Shown here: piece by piece, positions 33,164 through 45,514 of the stretch
Numbering within the stretch: the first letter of the stretch is position 1
Layout of the letters: every line of letters begins with the position of its first letter
NCBI GenBank assembly: GCA_030248065.1
Contig: JASAMV010000977.1
Location: forward strand, 57,627-121,626
DNA length: 64,000 nucleotides
Reading direction: 5' to 3'
From: Rhynchonema sp. JSB1_4
Taxonomy: Eukaryota; Nematoda; Chromadorea; Monhysterida; Xyalidae
Program-made: the position numbers and the translations under genes
The notes under the pieces: model-generated
Told to the model about the DNA's origin: nothing
The model's input: the letters and a program-made list of their open reading frames with translations, nothing else
Database searches by the model: none

Positions 33164-34246
33164 AGTGCCTCTACAATTGAATGGTGACCGCGTTTGTTCG
33201 CAGCCATTTTTTTGGAAAATGAAGGCAAGGTATCAGAAACCCAGATTTAGGGAATGGATTTTCAACTCGTTGCTTTGTGATGTTTCACGGAGCCCACATA
33301 TTTTCACAGGAGGAGAAAAAATGAAAAAAGTTTGAGGCAAGCCGGTGCAAGACACAAGGTAATCCAATCCAAGATATTTTCAGCGTTTTATACACAGACG
33401 TTTCTCTGTTAAACGAGATAAAGCATTGTACGAAACGCCAGGTGTGACAAATGATAAGCGAAACACTCCGAAAAATCAAGCCTTTTTGAAGCACCCTTTT
33501 ACTGCTGTATAATTTTAGGCATCTGTGGTAAATGAAATAAGTTGTCAATTACAAATAAAAATCCTCTAATTATCAAGTTTTTTGTTTGTGCTCCCCAGTT
33601 TTCAAAACCCTACACAGCTCACACAATGTTTACCACAACATGCGCAAGGCAGCCATTCCACAGCGCACACACACAACAAAGCTTGCCAGCTGAAACATTG
33701 CTGTGTTGTCGCTGTGCCGGCTGTGTGTTGTCGTTGTATGTGCGCTGTGGAATGGCTGCCTTGCGCATGTTGTGGTAAACATTGTGTGAGCTGTGTAGGG
33801 TTTTGAAAACTGGGGAGCACAAACAAAAAACTTGATAATTAGAGGATTTTTATTTGTAATTGACAACTTATTTCATTTACCACAGATGCCTAAAATTATA
33901 CAGCAGTAAAAGGGTGCTTCAAAAAGGCTTGATTTTCCGGAGTGTTTCGCTTATCATTCATCACACACGGCGTTTCGTACAATGCTTTATATCTCGTTTA
34001 ACAGAGAAACGTCTGTGTATAAAACGCTGAAAATATCTTGGATTGGATTACCTTGTGTCTTGCACCGGCTTGCCTCAAACTTTTTTCATTTTTTCTCCTC
34101 CTGTGAAAATATGTGGGCTCCGTGAAACATCACAAAGCAACGAGTTGAAAATCCATTCCCTAAATCTGGGTTTCTGATACCTTGCCTTCATTTTCCAAAA
34201 AAATGGCTGCGAACAAACGCGGTCACCATTCAATTGTAGAGGCACT
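33164..34246. mobile_element. 1.08-kb hairpin element with TTAA target duplications, copy 2
   Basis: Inverted-repeat element starting AGTGCCTCTACAATTGAATGG and ending with its complement, flanked by TTAA (33160-33163 and 34247-34250). The centre (33510-33890) is nearly the same as in copy 1, while the outer arms of the two copies have diverged strongly, yet the total lengths differ by one base. Within each copy the two arms remain almost identical. Lies between the zinc transporter and WRN genes. Confidence 0.85.
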
Positions 34247-34250
34247 TTAA

Positions 34251-34966
34251 ACATGTCTCTTTTCGTAGATTTGTACTTTCCATTTTCACTAATTTCTCTT
34301 TGTTTGACTTTGACTGTGAATCACATGATTTTAGGTCTAAATGGGCCAAAGTGATGTCGAATAACTTATATCAATTGGTTACATTATTAACCATATTTTA
34401 CCTAATAGCTTAACTTTTGATTGTGTTATGTCTGCCGCTGTCTACCCATCGGCCATATTCGTTCACGTGCCTTTATTCAATCAAGCGCTCACTTTCCTCT
34501 GAACAAAGTTCCGACAGGATTTAAAATTTTTATATCCAATGATCTTTAATCGTGTAATTGAATTTTCTAAAAAATTAATAACCCCGATTTCGAGTTATAT
34601 GTCCTTTTGCAGGTGCCCTTGATCCTCTACTGGTTCTGGTTTTGCAAGTGTGCGGTCACATTGTACCTATGATTGTATTTTGCACAATGTGTTCTTGTGT
34701 AGCTAGCGATGTTGCTGTTGTTTTACGTGAAGATTTCAGGCCCTTTGCCAGTTGTTTGTGTATTCCATGCAAATACGGGATTAAAAATTGATAGATTTTA
34801 TCAACAGCCTTGTTGTTGTGGCTCTTACTGCTTGCTTCAAGCCCTAACCCAGTATCGGTCTTGAAATTCAGACGAATTTTACCTCAGAGCCAAGTGGCTG
34901 AGTGTGAATAGAGCTAACCAAACTCGATATTATGTCAGGACCATCGATTCAAGGATTGTGCGAACA
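34251..34966. other. WRN upstream region
   Basis: AT-rich, no open frame of note. The WRN promoter and 5' leader presumably lie here, but no specific element is recognisable. Confidence 0.4.
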
Positions 34967-37900
34967 ATGAGTGACTCCGACGATGAAATGGACCAGTTGA
35001 TGGCACATGTTGGCTCATATTTTGGTGGTTGCTTATGTGATTGTTGTGTGAATATCTATGAAAAAGATTCGGTTATTGGCACCGATTGCAAGGTGACATT
35101 TGTTTTCCAGTACAACTTCACTGATTCTGTCAACACTGCATCTTTACCAATCGATAACAACGAGCCAAGCAGCAGCAATGTCGGCGTCCCAAGTCAACAT
35201 CAACCAGCTGCCATTGTCAACACCAAATTTCGTCCCCCCGGGCGTTTCAAGACGGATACGACCGACGAACAACAGAAACATGATGATCAGTTGGCATTGG
35301 ATTGCTCGATTGTCAGTGAGCCAGACGTGAATGTGCCACCACCCAGTCAGCAAACATTGGATTGTCTCAAGAAACATTTTGGATACACGTCGTTCAGACC
35401 GTGAGTTTTTGTAGTAGAGCATTGGGATAGTTTTTCAAATATCATTTGCAGGTCTCTGTACAATGTCGTAACCAGCCAGTTGTGGTTTGCTGTTAGGCCG
35501 AATTCAAAATGCATGCGCGTTTGCGCGTCAACCTGGTTGTACTTCAACAAAACGTGCTGACGCGCAAACGCGCCTGCACTGTGAAGCCCACCTTAGAGAG
35601 CATTGACAAATTCTGTTACGCTGGTTCTCCGACAAAACATTCAACTGCAGCCGTCAATGGGAGATCATCTCGGCACTGGTGCACGACGAACGTGATCAGT
35701 TGGTTGTAATGGCCACGGGTTACGGTAAGAGCGTGTGCTATCAACTGCCAGCCTTGCTTAGCCAAAAGCTCACTGTCGTCATATCACCGCTCATATCACT
35801 GATGACGGATCAGGTGATGAAATTAAAGTAGGTCCGGTTTTTTATTTGGAATTTCATCGATGGCACAAATGTACTGTGCGAGTGATGAGGCATGACGCAT
35901 GAATCACGGACCGCCATTTTTTCAGGACAATGGGCATTCGAGCGGTGTTTCTCGGTTCGTCGCAAACGGACAAGGCCGGTGCGTTGGAGGAAGTGCTTAG
36001 GTTCGTCGCATTATTAATGGTTGATTGTTTTGCGCTCTTGAACCCACTCACCGCATGAATTCAAGTGCTTTGTTCGCAGTGGCGATTGCCGTGTGCTGTA
36101 CGTCACACCAGAGTTTGCGACCAGTTCGTATGGGTTGGGCGTACTGAAATCGATTGAAAGTGAGCGCAACGTTTTTTCAGTTTGTTTGTTTGTTTATTGC
36201 TCTCAGTGACGCATAAAACCATGCACGTAAATTAATGATAGAAGCACAGTTACAAGACCGGGTGGGACAATTACGGAAATGAAAAAAGTTACAACACTGG
36301 TTATAACAAAACCACAGCAAATAAAAGCTACAAAAAGCGCCAAGGAGAGAGAAAGATCACGGGGCTCTATCGCCACCGCGTCCCGATGCGGTCAACGGGA
36401 TGGATATGGCGATGTCTCGTTCGATACGCATTCACGTCAGCCTGGGGACGCCAGCCACGTCGCTAAATGGTGGTACACGGAAGTGACGGACAATCACCAA
36501 CCCACCATCTGTTCTGGACTGTTGACAATATGGACTGATCCCAATATGCGCCCTCTGAGCCCGACATTTGTCGTTTGACGAGGACGAGGATTAATGCATA
36601 ATTTTCAGTTCTGTTAACATGTCCTGTGATCTGTCCTGATGTCCGTGATCTTTCTCTCTCTTTTTTCAGTTTCAAAGGCATTGAATTTGAAAGTAAAAGT
36701 AGATAGATGGAAAATGGCGATTTGATGTTGCAGATTTGTGCCTGGTCGCTGTGGACGAGGCGCACTGCATCTCACAATGGGGTCATGATTTTCGCAGCTC
36801 CTATCGTCATCTGGATAAAGTTCGCGCTGAATTATCAGGTACACTTTTAGTGACCCGATGTGGACCAGGACCTGCACAATGGGTAATGTTTCAATGAACA
36901 CCCTTCCCTCCTCCAGATGTACCCTTCATTGCTCTGACGGCCACGGCGACACCGAGCGTCCAACGGGACATCATCAATAATCTCAAGTTGAAACGTGCCA
37001 AGATCGTGACCACTAGTTTTAATCGGTTGGGCTCTTTTCATGATCAGGCTGTGTGTTGGCCATATTTTGAAAAATAAAGTCTGATAAAGTACTGATCTTT
37101 ATGCGACTTTTGTTCTCAGGCCGAATCTGAAGCTGCAAGTTGAGGCGAAAAGCTCGAACATCGGCGCCGACCTGATGTCTCTACTGCACACGGACACCAG
37201 CTGGACAACCGAACCGACTTTTGGTGGTCCGACCATCATTTATTGTTTGACACGCAAAGACACCGACGCTGTGCACAGCGCTGTAATGAGTGGGTGATGT
37301 TTCACATTGTGTCTGTACGAGTGGTTGCATGGCGCCCTGAACTATGTTCATGAAACGGATAGCGAAGATAAATGAAACTGAGCTTGTCGCCCTGTTATCA
37401 GTTACCTCGTTACCAAATTTCAGTGTTCTCAGTTACATGCAGCGAGCATAATCTACCTTGGATGGTGGTCTTTTGTTGGTCCTGCCTGGTTTCACACAGA
37501 TGAGGCATGGCAGTTGCCTTCATGCGACGCCCGATCTGTGAATAAGCGATGTGGGCTGTATCGCAGCTTGGTGGTACATGCACGCATCTGTCCTTTTGCC
37601 TTCCAAACAACGGTCGCAATGTTTCAGAGCTGGGTGTGCGCGCAAAGAAGTACCACGCCGGCATGTCTGACTTGCAGCGTCGCAAGTCACATGAGGATTT
37701 CGTGGCCGATCGCTGCAGCACGGTTGTGGCCACCGTGGCATTCGGCATGGGAATCGACAAACCCGACATTCGATGCATCATACATTATGGAGGTGATGGT
37801 TGTGGTCTGTTGTCATGCACTGTGTCTGGGACTGTCATCTGGTCTCTAGGGTTAGAGAGATGTCGGGTGTCGGGTACCCCCAGATGTCGGGTGTCGGGTT

Positions 37901-40900
37901 TTTTCGGACCCGACACCCGACAGCCGACACCCGACACTTACGGTTCAAAACATCAGTATTGCTTGAGAGAAGAATTTTGAGAGAAAATTTTCTTCGAACC
38001 AAATGTTTCCGAAGACGCAGAATGTGACATTTTGGTGTTTATTTCGTGTGAAAATACTTGAATTCAGTAACTTGAGCCAAAAAATTGCACTCATGATGCA
38101 AATGAGCAAAAATTTGCCTGTTTTTGGTCCAAAAACAGGTGTCGGGTGTCGGGTTTTTTTTCAAAAACTAGATGTCGGGTGTCGGGTTTTTTTGCAACTG
38201 TCGGGTGTCGGGTGTCGGCTTTTTTTCTGAGATGTCGGGTGTTGGGTACTTCCAGATGTCGGGTGTCGGGTACCCCCCCGACCTCTAACCCTACTGGTCT
38301 CTGAAATTATATGTGCTGAGTCACTCGATACTCCAAACTATGCTCAGTGTGAAAGCTTGTTGCGCTAGAGACCCATTGTCACTGTCCTGTGTTGCTGCCT
38401 CATAACATTTGATTCTCTACGTCAGCACCGAAAGACATTGAATCGTTCTACCAAGAGATCGGTCGCGGCGGACGGGACGGACAGCCGTGCGATTGTGTGA
38501 CGTTCTTCGCGCAAAGAGACTTTGTGGTCGCAAAGTTCGTAAAATTTTATTATTTTTTTATGTTTGACAGACAACTGGGCAGACACGACAGTTTGTTCTG
38601 TGTTTTAGGCAGCTAATTCAATCGATCCAGGAGGCCAAGTTCCGACAACACAAACTCGCAATGTTGATGCGATTGGAGGACTATGTGCGAACCAATGCGT
38701 GTCGAAGAAGGTGGTGTTGGGTGTACGAGTTGTATCATAGGCCTTCCACTCGATACGTTAACTTTGAACTCGTGACGTGTAGAACAATCATGAATTCCAC
38801 TTGTTCATCCTAACTGTGACGTGTGAAAGGTAAATTTGTTGCAGACTTTTGCTCAAACATTTCGGCGAAGATTACACTGGTCAAGTGGACGCGTGTTGCG
38901 ACAATTGCGATCAACGCAGGTTGGTCTGTCCTTACTGTATTCAATTTAAGGCACGTACGAGTTGTTAAAACACTTTATTCACGTTGATGTTCGTCATGCA
39001 ATCGACCAACCACCAAACAGAAACTCTGGCGTTGACATTGATGGTGAGCAAGCGAATGCGTGCACGTCCAGTGATTCGATGCAAGATTACACCGTTGAAG
39101 CTCGACAGATGTTCATCGTCATCGATGATGTTGGTTTACAGTTTACATGTATGAGTTTATGAGCGGGGGGCACATACGTCACGCCGTCTCACGTCTCAAG
39201 TACCCCGCGAAACCGAGGCGTAAACAGCATTCCAAAATCATTTTTCAATTATTTTGCTAACCACCCAAGTTAGACGATGCTGTCGTATCCCCACACAGAA
39301 AACGCCCCAACTCTTCTCTCCCCACTCGGAATTTAGCTACTTACTATGTTCCAGTCGAGTCCACCTACTGTCCTGTGTCCACAACCACAGGTAATTTTCT
39401 TTCAAGGTGGTTTTCGGGAATTATGTCGCAGCGCGGTTATGTTTCATGTGCTATACTTCAGCACCCTATCTTGCAAATTTCACGTTGTTCAGGTATTCAA
39501 TGGCCGATCTGGTCTTGGACGCTACGTTGCGTTTTTGCGAGGACAGGTTGGTTGATGTTTCATTACCGCAATGATCGTGCCTTTGAGATAAGTAATGTTG
39601 CACACACAGTCGCATAAAACCTTCGACTCACGTATGATCAACTGTCCTCAATACGGATGTGGCAAGACCAAGTCAACAAAATGGTGGAAGGCATTCGGTT
39701 ACCTGCGTTCTTTTGTCCTGTCCTCCGAGATTCTCTATCCCCTTTTTTCAACTTTGACGCAGTGTTTCAGCGCAACTGCTGCTCAGTCATGGCTACTTGT
39801 GTGAACGACAGTTTGGCGACAATAAATGGGCGCGTGTAATCGTGCTGACAGCGGACGCACGGAACTGGATGATGCAGGTGACACCACTCCATAATGGGCA
39901 ACTCTCGATGCAAGAATTATGTTTGAACGACATTTTGGTCCCCATCCCCAGTCTATTGTTAGTCGTGTAATTTCCACTCTGGTATGGAAAATATTCTATG
40001 TCGTGGTGACCGAAAATGTCGGGTCATCGGTGAGGTGAGTGTGTCGCAATAAGCTACCCAGGTACTAAATTCAAAGTCGATGGTTTTTTTGCAGCGAAAT
40101 GCACAGCCACTGATTTTTCAACCGTCTGTGTCGCTGATGCAAGCTGAAAGCAGCGCGGACACAACTGACAACTCGAAAATACCAAAGAACACAAGAACAA
40201 CGTCCGGTTCAGCCGAACAGTCCGCCAGCAACGCACTTGTGCTCAGCGCACGGTCCACTACCGCAGCATCAGGCTCGCTTGCCACACCGAAATCCGCATT
40301 TGCACCGCCCTCACAGACGGCCCGGCCTGTCAGGTGAGTATTTGTGACAATTCATTGGTATTTTTCGTGTTTTTTGTGAATTTTGTCAAATTTGCTTGGT
40401 GGACCAGATCGTTGTGCGCGACGCGTGTGCGTGATTGGCACGATTGTGAACATTTTGGTATGAAAACACTCGACGATGGCAAACATGTGGAACTCGGTGC
40501 CACTCAGGTGAAGCATATAATTGGGTTGAATTTAAGTTTCTGCGGTGTCTCGTAATTTCGCCACCTGACAATATGACCGACCACACCACCAAAGAGTGCC
40601 TTCCGTGCGGCTAAACAACCGCAGTTGCAGATTACTACGTTCTTTAGTAACTGGGCCACTGTCAGAAAAAGTAGTCAAATTGAGTGAGAATTAGGAGCTT
40701 AACATAATATAGCATCGGTCGAATATTCACCATGGACTGCACATAAAGGGCTTCACTGTGAACGGACGGACACTATAAAGAGGGTCGACTGTATACCTAT
40801 AATTTGATGTCCAGCGCAAGGCCCTGTACACGTACATGCTGCAAGTGCGCAACACGTTTGGCCGGACGCACGATGTGGCACCGTACATGGTCGCATCGAA

Positions 40901-42302
40901 CAAGGCGATTATCGATGTTGTCGACCATCTGCCCGTCGCAGACTCGGACTTGCTCGCATTCACCGAACTCACACAACAACAGGCTGGTGACCGACATTTG
41001 GGTCTATGTATGCTGTTGAATGAAGACAGATTGTTGTTGTTGTTGATGTCATATACATTACGGTGACTCACTGACGTTGGCCCGAAACGCATAGAATCAG
41101 AAAGCACGTTGTGTTGACCAACGTTGACCAACGTAATTTTGCCGCGCAGTGACATTCCTGGCGGTACAACTCAAATGATGAACGTAAGTGTGAACGCAAC
41201 CTAAACGGACGTGATTGTTGTGCTGAATTTGCAGGTGGAGAAATTCGGTGCCCAAATTCTGGCACAGCTGGACGCGTGGTGCGAACAGAATGGGGTGCCG
41301 GCAGAGGCGAGGAATTTCGATGTCGAACAAATGAAGAATCACGTACGATTTTGGATGTCTTGCGTTATATTTTTGCTTTTTTGTCATTTTGACGTCCCTT
41401 GGAATACTTCAGGTGCCCGAATCACTGAAAGACGTCTACAATTCGCTGAGCGACACCGTTCGAGCCACCTATGATGCCGTCGTGCTGGAGCGCAAGTCAT
41501 TGGTGGGTTACTGTGGGTTGAAATTATTGCGTGACTGCAGTTTACCGCAAACGCACCAATAGAATTATGTGCTTTTTCACGACGGTTGCATTGCAGCCAA
41601 CCGTGTGCAACGATCGTCGCGTTGTGCTCAGTACAATTGAAGGCCATCTGGCCGATTGTGTGCTTGTCGGACTGCCCGTCCATTTGATGTTTCATTTCAA
41701 TATCGATCGATCCTTCATTGATCGTGTTGAGGATGTGATTCGCAACAAAGTTGGTGCTGCTGGTAAGTGCTATTTGCGGCATTTTTTATTTCGCATGTTC
41801 CATTATATGTGAACATTCATTTCTTGATAAATTGTCATTTGACATATTCAAGCATCGGTCTTGTGTCACGTCACTCGGTGGTTTGTGAATCATCGGGAAT
41901 TTTGCCGGGATGCTTTTCTGGGCATTTTCCAATGATTTGCTTTGATGTGAGCTGATCGAAAAACGTACGAGTATGATCAAGCGCTCGATTTGTTCCATCA
42001 AAGAGTCAGACGAGTTCGATTTTGCAGATGTGAGTCGTCTGCGTTGCATTATGGACGCACTGCCTGATGATGACGTCACCAAACCGACGTTTGGCCAACT
42101 GCGTGTCGCCGTCAACATCCTCATTTATGAGTTTGGCACAACTGATGATGTCCAGCACACCACTGGCTCTGATGTTTCACACACTAAACGTGCTCTACCG
42201 CCATTCATGCGCGCCAAAATGTCGCAACAATACACACAGCCACGAGTGACCGCCGTGTTCCAACCTCCGATGAAAAAGAGGAAATCAACGTTGGGATTGT
42301 GA
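34967..42302 (+). CDS. WRN: WRN-type RecQ DNA helicase without an exonuclease domain
   Basis: 3'-5' DNA helicase of replication and repair, nuclear. 23 exons close in phase to 1056 residues: 34967-35400, 35651-35827, 35926-36000, 36080-36159, 36734-36838, 36917-37025, 37120-37289, 37628-37792, 38426-38534, 38609-38710, 38845-38919, 39021-39129, 39493-39546, 39610-39697, 39771-39877, 40095-40333, 40408-40507, 40815-41014, 41150-41183, 41235-41342, 41413-41502, 41597-41762 and 42028-42302. Helicase motifs: FRPRQWEII (motif 0), ATGYGKS (I), [13 protein letters not shown] (Ia), [14 protein letters not shown] (II), LTATAT (III), [12 protein letters not shown] (V), [10 protein letters not shown] (VI). 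RQC: zinc cysteines (CRR, CCDNC) and WWKAF winged helix. [20 protein letters not shown]. Basic C-terminus (MKKRKS). The 144-residue N-terminus shows no exonuclease motif, as in C. elegans WRN-1. Exon 18's 3' end is the least certain. Confidence 0.9.
35510..35592. repeat. Short inverted repeat in WRN intron 1
   Basis: GCATGCGCGTTTGCGCGTCA and its near complement TGACGCGCAAACGCGCCTGC flank about 30 bases. GC-rich compared with its surroundings. Texture resembles the SHPK intron palindrome, but the sequences differ. Confidence 0.5.
36183..36672 (+). repeat. Dispersed repeat, long copy, in WRN intron 4
   Basis: Shares both ends with the deleted copy at 32407-32557. Contains GAGAGAGAAAGATCACGG and, 300 bases on, CCGTGATCTTTCTCTCTC, an internal inverted pair. 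SINE-like in size, but no A/B box is recognisable. Confidence 0.65.
37847..38293. mobile_element. hAT-like MITE, TAGGGTTAGAG family, in WRN intron 8
   Basis: 447 bp starting TAGGGTTAGAG and ending CTCTAACCCTA, with perfect 8-bp duplications CTGGTCTC (37839-37846 and 38294-38301). Arms consist of GTCGGGTGTCGGGT subrepeats. It is the inverted counterpart of the copy in SFSWAP intron 2 and shares its unique centre. Confidence 0.92.
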
Positions 42303-42578
42303 CTCAGGTGCATAGTTATTTTGACTTATTTGGCTCAGGAGTATTGTTTCATTCTGTGTTATTTCTTGCATTTTATTGCTACGCTGTGCTGCCAAGTTTG
42401 AGCCTTGTGTTTTTCGTGAGTCCTGCCTTTTGTTGCATTTCTGGCAAATAAAGTGACGGTATAATATTCTTCACAGACGGCTGCTTGTCGACATTGCGTG
42501 AACGTTTTGCCGTTGCGCCCATTTGATTTTGGGTTCGTACTTGATCAAGGTTGGACATCTGTTCACCGTTCCAACTGA
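42303..42578. other. WRN 3' end to TLC gene
   Basis: Only 276 bases separate the WRN stop from the next ATG. AATAAA at about 42447-42452 is a plausible WRN poly-A signal. Confidence 0.45.
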
Positions 42579-43996
42579 ATGCTCAAGTCTAACTGTAGTC
42601 ATGCCCCTGCCGTGATTATGTGCGCAACTTTGTCGACCGTTGTTTGGCCTGCGCTACTCACAACGTCTGTGTGTTTGTTGTGTTTCGTTGCATTCCATAC
42701 TGCTGCATGGCTCTTGCGCACTCGCTTCGGCACAAGGGCCGATTCCGCCAAACAACTGGGCAATTGGTGCGTTCGAGGGTGTTTATGAACAAAATTCTTA
42801 TATCTTCTGCATTCTATTGTTATCAGCTGTTTGTCATGTCTCAGAAAACTCAGATTTTTTTGTTGAATTTAGCCTTAATTGTCTGGGTTTTCGAACTGCA
42901 GCTTTGTCTCGGCGTGTCATGGTTCATTTGCGTGCATCACAGGATTGTATATTGTGCTCGCTACACAACGCAACGCCTTGTATGCCAGGTATGACCGTTG
43001 ATATTTATTGTCGGTACAATTAGTATGTTGATCCGTTCCAGTATCAGCTATAAAACTTGCAGACACCCGGCCACGTTATGGTACCCGTGGGTTGCGCTAG
43101 GTTACGGTATTTACGACACGTACTGTATGTATGATGTGATCATCATCAAGAACACTACGTCCCTGCAGCATCTGAGTGTGTGGCGACGTGTGAGGATGGC
43201 TGTGGCTGTACGACCGTTGATATTCGTGCACCATCTTGCACTCATGTTGTTCGCATTGCCTGTTGTTGTTGTGAGTGTGGGCGTTGAGGCAATAGGATTG
43301 GTGGCCTGAAAATAAAAACGAGACTGCATGACACTAATCGGACCGGATCTACTTTGGCCTAAGGATCGGTGTTCGTGTATCGGCCGGGTGTCAGCACCCT
43401 TTTCGGGGTGCCATCGGGTGTCGGCATATTTTTCACACCCAACACTTGCCGACACCTATCCGCCAACCAAAAGCACATTGCCGTATTATTCACCTTTCAT
43501 TTATTGCAGAAATATCGGAATGACAAGGGTGATTTCTTCATTGGTTGCTTCCTGCTGTTCGAATTTACGTCACCGTTCCTGATGCTGCGCGCCTCCTTGG
43601 CCGAAGTGAGCTGATTGGTTGATTTCCGTTATCAGTCAATCATTGAACATCATCCACGACTTTCAGCTGAATCTCAAACGCACGCTGCTCTACCGCGTCA
43701 ACGGCATTTGTATGATACTCGCGCATTTCACCAGTCGAATCCTTATCTTTCCGTTTATGTTCGACAGCTACGCCCGTTATGCATCGCTGGACAACATCTT
43801 TGTCGCCCTGGGCACATTGCCACACATTTGTGTGCTCGGTTGTGCCTCGATGTTCGCACTGCAGCTCTATTGGTTGGCACAAATGCTGCATGGCGCCTAC
43901 CGGATACTGTACAAACATGAGACTGATACATTCGATATGCCTGTTTCACTCATCGACCCCGCTTTCCAATCGAAATCTAGTCGCAAACTTGAGTGA
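42579..43996 (+). CDS. TLC-domain multi-pass membrane protein (TLCD3/FAM57-like)
   Basis: TLC (TRAM-LAG1-CLN8) proteins act in membrane lipid metabolism; the FAM57/TLCD3 branch has been linked to ceramide synthesis, but the activity of this member is unknown. Exons 42579-42766, 42902-42988, 43042-43270, 43510-43605 and 43667-43996 give 309 residues in phase. Hydrophobic segments: VVWPALLTTSVCLLCFVAFH, ACITGLYIVLA, then WYPWVALGYGIYDTYCMYDVI (the conserved Y.IYD signature), FVHHLALMLFALPVVV (HH of the TLC domain), GDFFIGCFLLFEFTSPFL, LLYRVNGICMILAHFTSRI and a last pair. The last acceptor (43666) was chosen over the one at 43633 because it restores phase and alignment. The frame at 43615-43920 is a shadow. 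Fifteen bases from 42579 would still read if a second ATG (42618) were used. Confidence 0.82.
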
Positions 43997-45514
43997 TATA
44001 TTGTTATTATCTTCTGGCCAATGATTTTTCAAGTTGTATAAGCTTCTTGTGTTGACATTCCCTTTTGTTATATTTATGTTGCTTTGTGTTCTTAATGGGC
44101 TCTTTTTCCTCTGGTAAGCTGTCCAGCCTCCTGATATACTTGCGAAAAAACAGCCGTTTTTTATACTTTTAGAAAAATTTCCGAAAAAAATCGTTGTGTG
44201 CAGGGGAAAACCAAAGTAACGTCTTTTCGAGCCGTGTTGACATCAGTGCAGACAACAGCAGTGTGTCTTGAAGTGTGCTTGACGCCCATTTTAATCCAAA
44301 TGATTCAACAAGGCACTGTTACACGTTGCTCTTTCTAGCACTGCCGATCGCTCAATTTTTGCAGAAAAACAGGATTTTTTCTGGCTGCTGAAGTTTCTTT
44401 GTTTGCCGTTCTCTTCCGGTTTTTTCCACATCAAAAAATCCGTCGGAAAAAGATCATGCCTGAAAAAACGGTAAAAACGTCTTTATCCGCAAGCCCTGTT
44501 TCTGTCCTAGGGAATTGCAACATGCATCATGATACGACCACCCGACTTATGCCCGGACCCCGGAAGGCCTGTTTTGGATTTTTGATCGAATACTAAGTAA
44601 AATATGACTGAATTTCTCATTCTTCTTAACATTGCAGCTAAAAATAGCGATTTCAAAGGCTAAAAAATTGAAAATTTTTCACCATTTCAGGGCTCTGGAG
44701 GAGAGAAATAGGGCAAAACAGGGGTATTGGGTGCCAAGCCAAAGCCACCCAATCCTGGAAAAGACCCAATCCAATACCCAATACCAGGCCCACACCCAAT
44801 ACCCAATGCCGGCACCCAATACCTGGTATTGGGTATTGGGTACCCAATACCAGGTATTGGGTGATATTGGGTATTGGGTATTGCCCCCATGCCTACTTGC
44901 GATTCGGTTTCTGTAAACCGGTTTCATTTGGGTCCCACAAAAAGTGTGCCCATACTCTGCTCGAAGCGCAATCTTTTGGAGATTTTTGGTCCAAAACGAT
45001 GGTTTTGGCTTGACATTTAAGCATTTCGAGCCGGCCGGCCCGATCCAAAAGTCCAAAATCCGATTACATCCGATCTCCGATCTGAACTCAAAAACATCCA
45101 CTATTGAGCAATTTTTGCGGCTTGAGCGGGGAAGCTTTGGGGGTTTTCGCCTTATTTTGTGTGTTAAAATTTCCTATAAAAGTTAATTTTTTCCTTTCGA
45201 GTTTCTTTTTTCTAATTGGTCTGTTTTTCCTTTTTTCATTCCCAGGGAAAGATTGCTAATCTTAAGAACTTGAATTTCCTGCAATTTCAGTGCACTTGAA
45301 AAAAATACCATGGGAAAGAAAAAAATCATTGGAAAATTTCCAGAAAAACAGTTTTTCCGCAGCCGTAAGGGACCCCTCTTAATATGACAAACAAGGGGCA
45401 TTCTCCTCTTCCTCTGATAGGAGAAAGTAGCCCGTATGTAAAATTTTTTCCTTGACGTTTTCAGAGGGGGTGAGAAAGCGACAAAAACTAGCTGGAAATT
45501 TAATAACGATAATA
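43997..45514. other. Intergenic with an ACCCAATACC-rich repeat
   Basis: 44716-44885 is built from CCCAATACC and GGGTATTGGGT units in both orientations (able to fold), interrupted by GCC-rich bits. I could not find paired termini or a target duplication. The rest is AT-rich, with no gene seen. Confidence 0.5.

Noticed and set aside
43606..43666. A frameshift in the TLC gene at the acceptor near 43633
   Set aside because: Using the acceptor at 43666 instead restores the phase and the alignment length, so no frameshift is needed.
43615..43920. 101-codon plus frame (MVDFRYQSIIEHHPRLS...)
   Set aside because: Different frame of TLCD3 exon 5. The TLC frame ending at 43996 matches the family.
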